Origin: Collinsella sp.
Lineage (GTDB): Bacteria; Actinomycetota; Coriobacteriia; Coriobacteriales; Coriobacteriaceae
DNA length: 9,048 nt
Direction of reading: 5' to 3'
NCBI GenBank assembly: GCA_019414465.1
Contig: DXLY01000007.1
Span: forward strand, 30,127 to 39,174
Within the stretch, counting starts at the first letter, position 1, and each line of letters starts with the position of its first letter. Of the stretch, positions 6,118 through 9,048 are shown piece after piece. The notes beneath the pieces are model-generated. The model had not been told where the DNA came from. It ran no database searches and saw only the letters and a list, made by a program, of their open reading frames with translations. The position numbers and the translations under genes are program-made.

Positions 6118-7059
6118 TTAAGCCTTCAGGCTCAGGCCCATGGACTCAAGCTTGTCCTTCACTTCCTCGATCGACTTAACACCGAAGTTACGGATGTTGA
6201 GCAGATCGTTCTCCGAGAACTCAACGAGCTGACGGACCGAGTGAATGCTGGCGCGCTTAAGGCAGTTGTAGGAACGGACGGAAAGGTCCAGATCCTCGAT
6301 CTGCTTGTCCAGCTCGGCGTTGTCGTTGGTGACCTCGGGAGCGAAGATCGAAGCCTCCTCCTCGACCTCGGGGGTCTCGGCAAGGTTCATAAAGGCAGCC
6401 ATATGCTGGTTGATGATATTGGCAGCCTGGACCACGGCGTCGCGCGGAGCGATGGAGCCGTTGGTCTCGATCTCGAGGACAAGGCGGTCGTAGTCGGTGT
6501 GCTGACCGACACGGCAAGCCTCAACGAGCTTGGCGCAACGGGACACCGGCGAGTACAGCGAGTCGACGTGGATCACACCGATGGGATCGTTGTCGCGCTT
6601 GTTAGCCTCGCCAGAGACATAGCCGCGGCCATAGCCGATGCGCATGCTCATGGTGAGATGGCCACCCTCGGTAAGCGTAGCGATGTGCTGCTCGGGGTTG
6701 ACCAGCTCAAACTCGGACGGAATAAAGAAGTCCGCACCGGTGACCTCGCAGGGGCCGTCAACAGAAATGGTGGCGGTCGCCTCGTCGGTCGTGCCGAGAG
6801 CCCTGAAGACAAGACCCTTGACATTCAGGACGATGTCGGTGACGTCCTCGACCATGTTAGGGATGGTCATGAACTCGTGCTGCGCACCATCGATCTGAAT
6901 AGCCTCGACGGCGGCACCCTCGAGCGAGGACAGAAGAACGCGACGAAGGGAGTTACCCAGCGTATCGCCGTAACCACGCTCGAGCGGCTCGACGGAGACA
7001 CGAGCAGACGTCTCGTTAATCTCTTCGACCTGAACCTGAGGCCTAATGAATTCTGACAT
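6118..7059 (-). CDS. rpoA: DNA-directed RNA polymerase subunit alpha
   Basis: This 313-residue subunit dimerises to nucleate RNA polymerase assembly and contacts promoter UP elements and activators. The N-terminal assembly domain (about 1-230) includes LERGYGDTLGNSLRRVLLSS (26-45) and GRGYVSGEANKR (145-155). An acidic linker (about 229-248) leads to the alpha-CTD (about 250-313). In the CTD, LSVRSYNCLKRA (259-270) carries Arg262, Asn265 and Cys266, equivalent to E. coli Arg265, Asn268 and Cys269. NFGVKS (291-296) holds the second DNA-contact turn. Both domains appear complete. The start is ATG at 7059, with GGAGG at 7066-7070 (6 nt spacing). It sits 32 nt after rpsD and 30 nt before rplQ, the usual alpha-operon placement. 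Confidence 0.98.
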   Translation of the reverse strand: MSEFIRPQVQVEEINETSARVSVEPLERGYGDTLGNSLRRVLLSSLEGAAVEAIQIDGAQHEFMTIPNMVEDVTDIVLNVKGLVFRALGTTDEATATISVDGPCEVTGADFFIPSEFELVNPEQHIATLTEGGHLTMSMRIGYGRGYVSGEANKRDNDPIGVIHVDSLYSPVSRCAKLVEACRVGQHTDYDRLVLEIETNGSIAPRDAVVQAANIINQHMAAFMNLAETPEVEEEASIFAPEVTNDNAELDKQIEDLDLSVRSYNCLKRASIHSVRQLVEFSENDLLNIRNFGVKSIEEVKDKLESMGLSLKA

Positions 7060-7091
7060 GTATTACCTCCAGCCTCAGCAGCCCGGATGGA

Positions 7092-7688
7092 CTACTTAGA
7101 GTAGAGCTCGACGATGAGCTGCTCGTTGATATCACCGCTGATCTGCTCACGCGTCGGCAGAGCGAGCACGTTACCAGACAGCTTCTCGATATCGACCTCG
7201 AGCCAGCCAGGGACCTCAAAGCGCTCGGAGGAAATCAGGGCCTCCTTGATGGGGAGGAGGTCACGGAACTTCTCGCCGACAGCGACGACGTCGCCGGCCT
7301 TGACGCGGTAGGACGGGATGTCCACGCGCTTGCCGTTCACGGTGAAGTGACCGTGACGGACGGACTGACGAGCCTCTTTGCGGGTGCGGGCGAAGCCAAG
7401 ACGGAAGACGACGTTGTCGAGGCGAGACTCAAGGATGATCATGAGGTTCTCACCGGTGACGCCGTTCATCTTACGGGCCTTGTTGAAGTAGCCGTGGAAC
7501 TGCTTCTCCAGAACGCCGTAGATGAACTTGACCTTCTGCTTCTCACGCAGCTGCATGCCGTACTCAGATTCCTTGCGACGGCGCTTGGGCTGACGGATAG
7601 ATTCCTTCTTGCTGCTGTAACCGAGCTCAGCGGGATCGATCCCGAGCTGACGGCAGCGCTTAAGAACAGGAGTCCTGTCGATTGCCAT
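7092..7688 (-). CDS. rpsD: 30S ribosomal protein S4
   Basis: This 198-residue protein is a primary 16S rRNA binder that nucleates small-subunit assembly. The S4 RNA-binding domain spans about residues 88-150: ESRLDNVVFRLGFARTRKEA (87-106), then QSVRHGHFTVNGKRVDIPSY (108-127). The N-terminal part has only one Cys, so it is the zinc-free form. The start is ATG at 7688, with AAGGA at 7699-7703 (10 nt spacing). It lies between rpsK (19 nt) and rpoA (32 nt), as in proteobacterial and many actinobacterial alpha operons but unlike B. subtilis, where rpsD is unlinked. In E. coli S4 represses this operon through the leader ahead of rpsM. Whether that happens here is unknown. Confidence 0.97.
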   Translation of the reverse strand: MAIDRTPVLKRCRQLGIDPAELGYSSKKESIRQPKRRRKESEYGMQLREKQKVKFIYGVLEKQFHGYFNKARKMNGVTGENLMIILESRLDNVVFRLGFARTRKEARQSVRHGHFTVNGKRVDIPSYRVKAGDVVAVGEKFRDLLPIKEALISSERFEVPGWLEVDIEKLSGNVLALPTREQISGDINEQLIVELYSK

Positions 7689-7707
7689 ATTGATACGATC
7701 CTTTCAG

Positions 7708-8112
7708 TTACACGCGGCGACGCTTCTTGGGGCGGCAGCCGTTGTGCGGAATGGGGGTCTTGTCCTGGATGCTCGAGACCTCGAGGCCAGCAGCCTGGAG
7801 GGAGCGGATGGCGGTCTCACGACCGGAGCCGGGGCCCTTGACGAAGACGGAAACCTTCTTCATACCGTGCTCCATGGCCTGCTTGGCAGCAGCCTCGGCA
7901 GCCATCTGGGCAGCGAACGGCGTGGACTTACGGGAGCCCTTGAAGCCCACCTGGCCAGCCGACTTCCAGGAAATGACGTTGCCCTGGGGATCGGTGATCG
8001 AAACGATCGTGTTGTTGAACGTAGAACGAATGTGAGCCTGGCCCACGGAAATGTTCTTACGGTCCGCGCGCTTCAGACGGGCAGCGCGAACGTTCTTCTT
8101 AGCAGTAGCCAT
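7708..8112 (-). CDS. rpsK: 30S ribosomal protein S11
   Basis: This 134-residue protein of the 30S platform lies near the mRNA exit. Conserved stretches include GQAHIRSTFNNTIVSITDPQ (24-43), SAGQVGFKGSRKSTPFAAQ (51-69), VFVKGPGSGRETAIRSLQAA (89-108), and the basic C-terminal end PIPHNGCRPKKRRRV. The start is ATG at 8112, with AAGGAG at 8123-8128 (10 nt spacing). That site overlaps the TAA stop of rpsM, which points to coupled translation. It lies 14 nt after rpsM and 19 nt before rpsD. Confidence 0.98.
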   Translation of the reverse strand: MATAKKNVRAARLKRADRKNISVGQAHIRSTFNNTIVSITDPQGNVISWKSAGQVGFKGSRKSTPFAAQMAAEAAAKQAMEHGMKKVSVFVKGPGSGRETAIRSLQAAGLEVSSIQDKTPIPHNGCRPKKRRRV

Positions 8113-8126
8113 CTATCTAGCGCTCC

Positions 8127-8501
8127 TTATTTCTTCTTCTTAGCACCGATCTGACGCTTCGGGCCCTTGCGGGTACGAGCGTTAGTGTGGGTGCGCTGGC
8201 CGCGGACCGGGAGGCCCTTGCGGTGACGAAGGCCGCGGTTGCAGCCGATGTCCATAAGGCGCTTGACGTTCTGGTTGCGCTCACGGCGGAGGTCGCCCTC
8301 AACCATGATCTGATTCTTATCGATATAATCGCGGATGGCGTTAACCTCATCCTCGGTGAGGTCCTTAACGCGCGTGTCCACGTTAACGTTGCACTCGACG
8401 CAAATCTTCGTCGCAGTGGTGCGGCCGATGCCGTAAATGTAGGTCAGACCGATCTCAACGCGCTTCTCACGCGGGAGGTCGACACCATTAATACGGGCCA
8501 A
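8127..8501 (-). CDS. rpsM: 30S ribosomal protein S13 (TTG start)
   Basis: This 124-residue protein of the 30S head contacts the 50S subunit and P-site tRNA. It has the family N-terminus MARINGVDLPREKRVEIGLT, the helix-hairpin GIGRTTATKIC, and the signature GCNRGLRHRKGLPVRGQRT followed by a Lys-rich end. The start codon is TTG at 8501. Family alignment leaves little choice, because ARI-GVDLP directly follows the initiator in homologues. A strong AGGAG at 8508-8512 (6 nt spacing) supports it. The site begins only 3 nt after the rpmJ stop, so rpmJ and rpsM translation are probably linked. Confidence 0.97.
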   Translation of the reverse strand: MARINGVDLPREKRVEIGLTYIYGIGRTTATKICVECNVNVDTRVKDLTEDEVNAIRDYIDKNQIMVEGDLRRERNQNVKRLMDIGCNRGLRHRKGLPVRGQRTHTNARTRKGPKRQIGAKKKK

Positions 8502-8515
8502 CGTAGTCTCCTCTC

Positions 8516-8629
8516 TTAACCCTGACGCTGCTTATGACGGGGGTTCTCGCAAATGACGAGGACCTTGCCGTGGCGCCTAATGATTTTGCACTTATCGCAC
8601 ATCTTCTTGACCGAAGGACGTACCTTCAT
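8516..8629 (-). CDS. rpmJ: 50S ribosomal protein L36
   Basis: This is a 37-residue zinc-ribbon protein of the large subunit. Reading the minus strand gives the family start MKVRPSVKKMCDKCKIIRRH, then CENPRHKQRQG at the end. The metal ligands Cys11, Cys14, Cys27 and His32 are all present, so it is the zinc-binding form. The length is exactly that of the family. The start is ATG at 8629, after an AAAGGAAG purine tract (AGGA, 6 nt spacing). It ends 14 nt before the rpsM start. The spacer to infA (8630-8776) is much longer than the other gaps and can form hairpins. Confidence 0.97.
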   Translation of the reverse strand: MKVRPSVKKMCDKCKIIRRHGKVLVICENPRHKQRQG

Positions 8630-8682
8630 CGTTCTTCCTTTCGGTAGCGCTCAAACTACTTCCCTACTATCTACTCGCCCAG

Positions 8683-8754
8683 CCGCAGGCGTTTAAAACT
8701 ATGGCTGGTCTTCACACGCAAACCGACCGTAGGTTGAGCTAAGCCTGCAGTCGG
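8683..8754 (-). promoter_or_regulatory. Structured leader between infA and rpmJ (competing hairpins)
   Basis: Read on the minus strand, 8754-8744 (CCGACTGCAGG) pairs with 8733-8723 (CCTACGGTCGG) in an 11-bp stem with one mismatch and one wobble, around a 10-nt loop. Then 8708-8703 (CCAGCC) pairs with 8684-8679 (GGCTGG). Alternatively 8750-8743 (CTGCAGGC) pairs with 8690-8683 (GCCTGCGG), which would break both. Only three T follow the first stem, so it is a poor terminator. A weak promoter-like pair (TTGCGT 8721-8716, 18 nt, TTTAAA 8697-8692) overlaps. The role is unproven: attenuator, ribosomal-protein binding site or internal promoter are all possible. Confidence 0.4.
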
Positions 8755-8776
8755 AAAAGAGCGTGTATGCGTGTCG

Positions 8777-8995
8777 CTATTTATAGCGATAGGTGATGCG
8801 ACCGCGGGTCAGGTCGTACGGGGAAAGCTCCACGACAACCCTGTCACCGGGGAGAATGCGGATGTAATTCATTCGAATCTTGCCAGAAATGTTGCACAGA
8901 ACCGAATGACCGTTCTCGAGCTCGACCTTAAACATGGCGTTGGGCAGCGGTTCCTTTACCGTACCCTCGAGCTCAATTGCGTCTTCCTTCTTCAC
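8777..8995 (-). CDS. infA: Translation initiation factor IF-1
   Basis: This single OB-fold factor binds the 30S A site during initiation and works with IF-2 and IF-3. The sequence is typical: EDAIELEGTVKEPLPNAMFK, VELENGHSVLC, ISGKIRMNYIRILPGDRVVV, and ELSPYDLTRGRITYRYK at the C-terminus. The start is uncertain. GTG at 8995 gives 72 residues, the usual family length, and puts the GAGAAAG purine tract (9012-9006) 10 nt away, like several genes here. TTG at 9001 would add two residues, with only 4 nt spacing, and an in-frame TGA lies directly before it. It heads the ribosomal block visible here. The gene before it, often map in other genomes, lies outside the window. Confidence 0.95.
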   Translation of the reverse strand: MKKEDAIELEGTVKEPLPNAMFKVELENGHSVLCNISGKIRMNYIRILPGDRVVVELSPYDLTRGRITYRYK

Positions 8996-9048
8996 AAGCA
9001 ATCATCTTTCTCTAGAAAACGACAGCGATTGAGTATTCTACAATACGC

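Noticed and set aside
5590..7056. A 488-codon open frame on the plus strand opposite rplQ and rpoA
   Set aside because: It lies entirely antisense to two conserved genes. High-GC codon bias often leaves long open antisense frames, and the protein has no recognisable domain.
8774..8789. Palindrome TCGCTAT-TT-ATAGCGA over the infA stop codon
   Set aside because: It mostly arises from the conserved Tyr-Arg-Tyr-Lys-stop coding sequence. The 2-nt loop is too tight and no T run follows.
9035..9040. Candidate -10 box (TAGAAT on the minus strand) upstream of infA
   Set aside because: It matches the consensus at 5 of 6 positions, but the matching -35 would fall outside the window, and infA may be co-transcribed with the gene before it.

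Overview
The window looks like chromosome from a high-GC actinomycete-type bacterium, most probably a coriobacterium such as Collinsella. This is an inference from GC-rich third codon positions, rpsD lying inside the alpha operon, a Thr-rich tailed class A penicillin-binding protein, and the style of the ArgR and U32-family proteins. Nothing in the window proves the genus. It is mainly core genome. I see no mobile element, CRISPR array, tRNA or rRNA, and no convincing novel multi-gene system.

Left part (1-2793): a divergent pair. A U32-family protein (peptidase-like / RNA hydroxylation family) runs off the left edge on the minus strand. A bifunctional class A penicillin-binding protein is on the plus strand, with an acidic, poly-Thr, Gly/Ser/Thr and Pro/Thr tail. 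It ends at a strong intrinsic terminator.

Middle part (2831-5512): three minus-strand genes. In transcription order they are truA (tRNA pseudouridine synthase), a family 2-like glycosyltransferase starting at TTG, and argR (arginine repressor). argR has its own terminator, which faces the PBP terminator. Inverted repeats lie upstream of argR.

Right part (5548-9048): the end of the ribosomal protein super-operon on the minus strand, in the order infA, rpmJ, rpsM, rpsK, rpsD, rpoA, rplQ, closed by a UUCG-loop terminator. Intergenic gaps are 14 to 32 nt, except 163 or 147 nt (by infA start or stop) around the infA-rpmJ junction, where the spacer can form competing hairpins. truA starts only 35 nt after the rplQ terminator.

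Functionally, the right block supplies 30S/50S proteins, IF-1 and the RNA polymerase alpha subunit, and truA adds tRNA modification. ArgR, the glycosyltransferase and the cell-wall synthase are neighbours with no evident shared pathway. The observations most worth checking are the infA-rpmJ leader, an Asp-to-Asn change at the expected arginine-binding pair of ArgR, and truA's apparent dependence on read-through.
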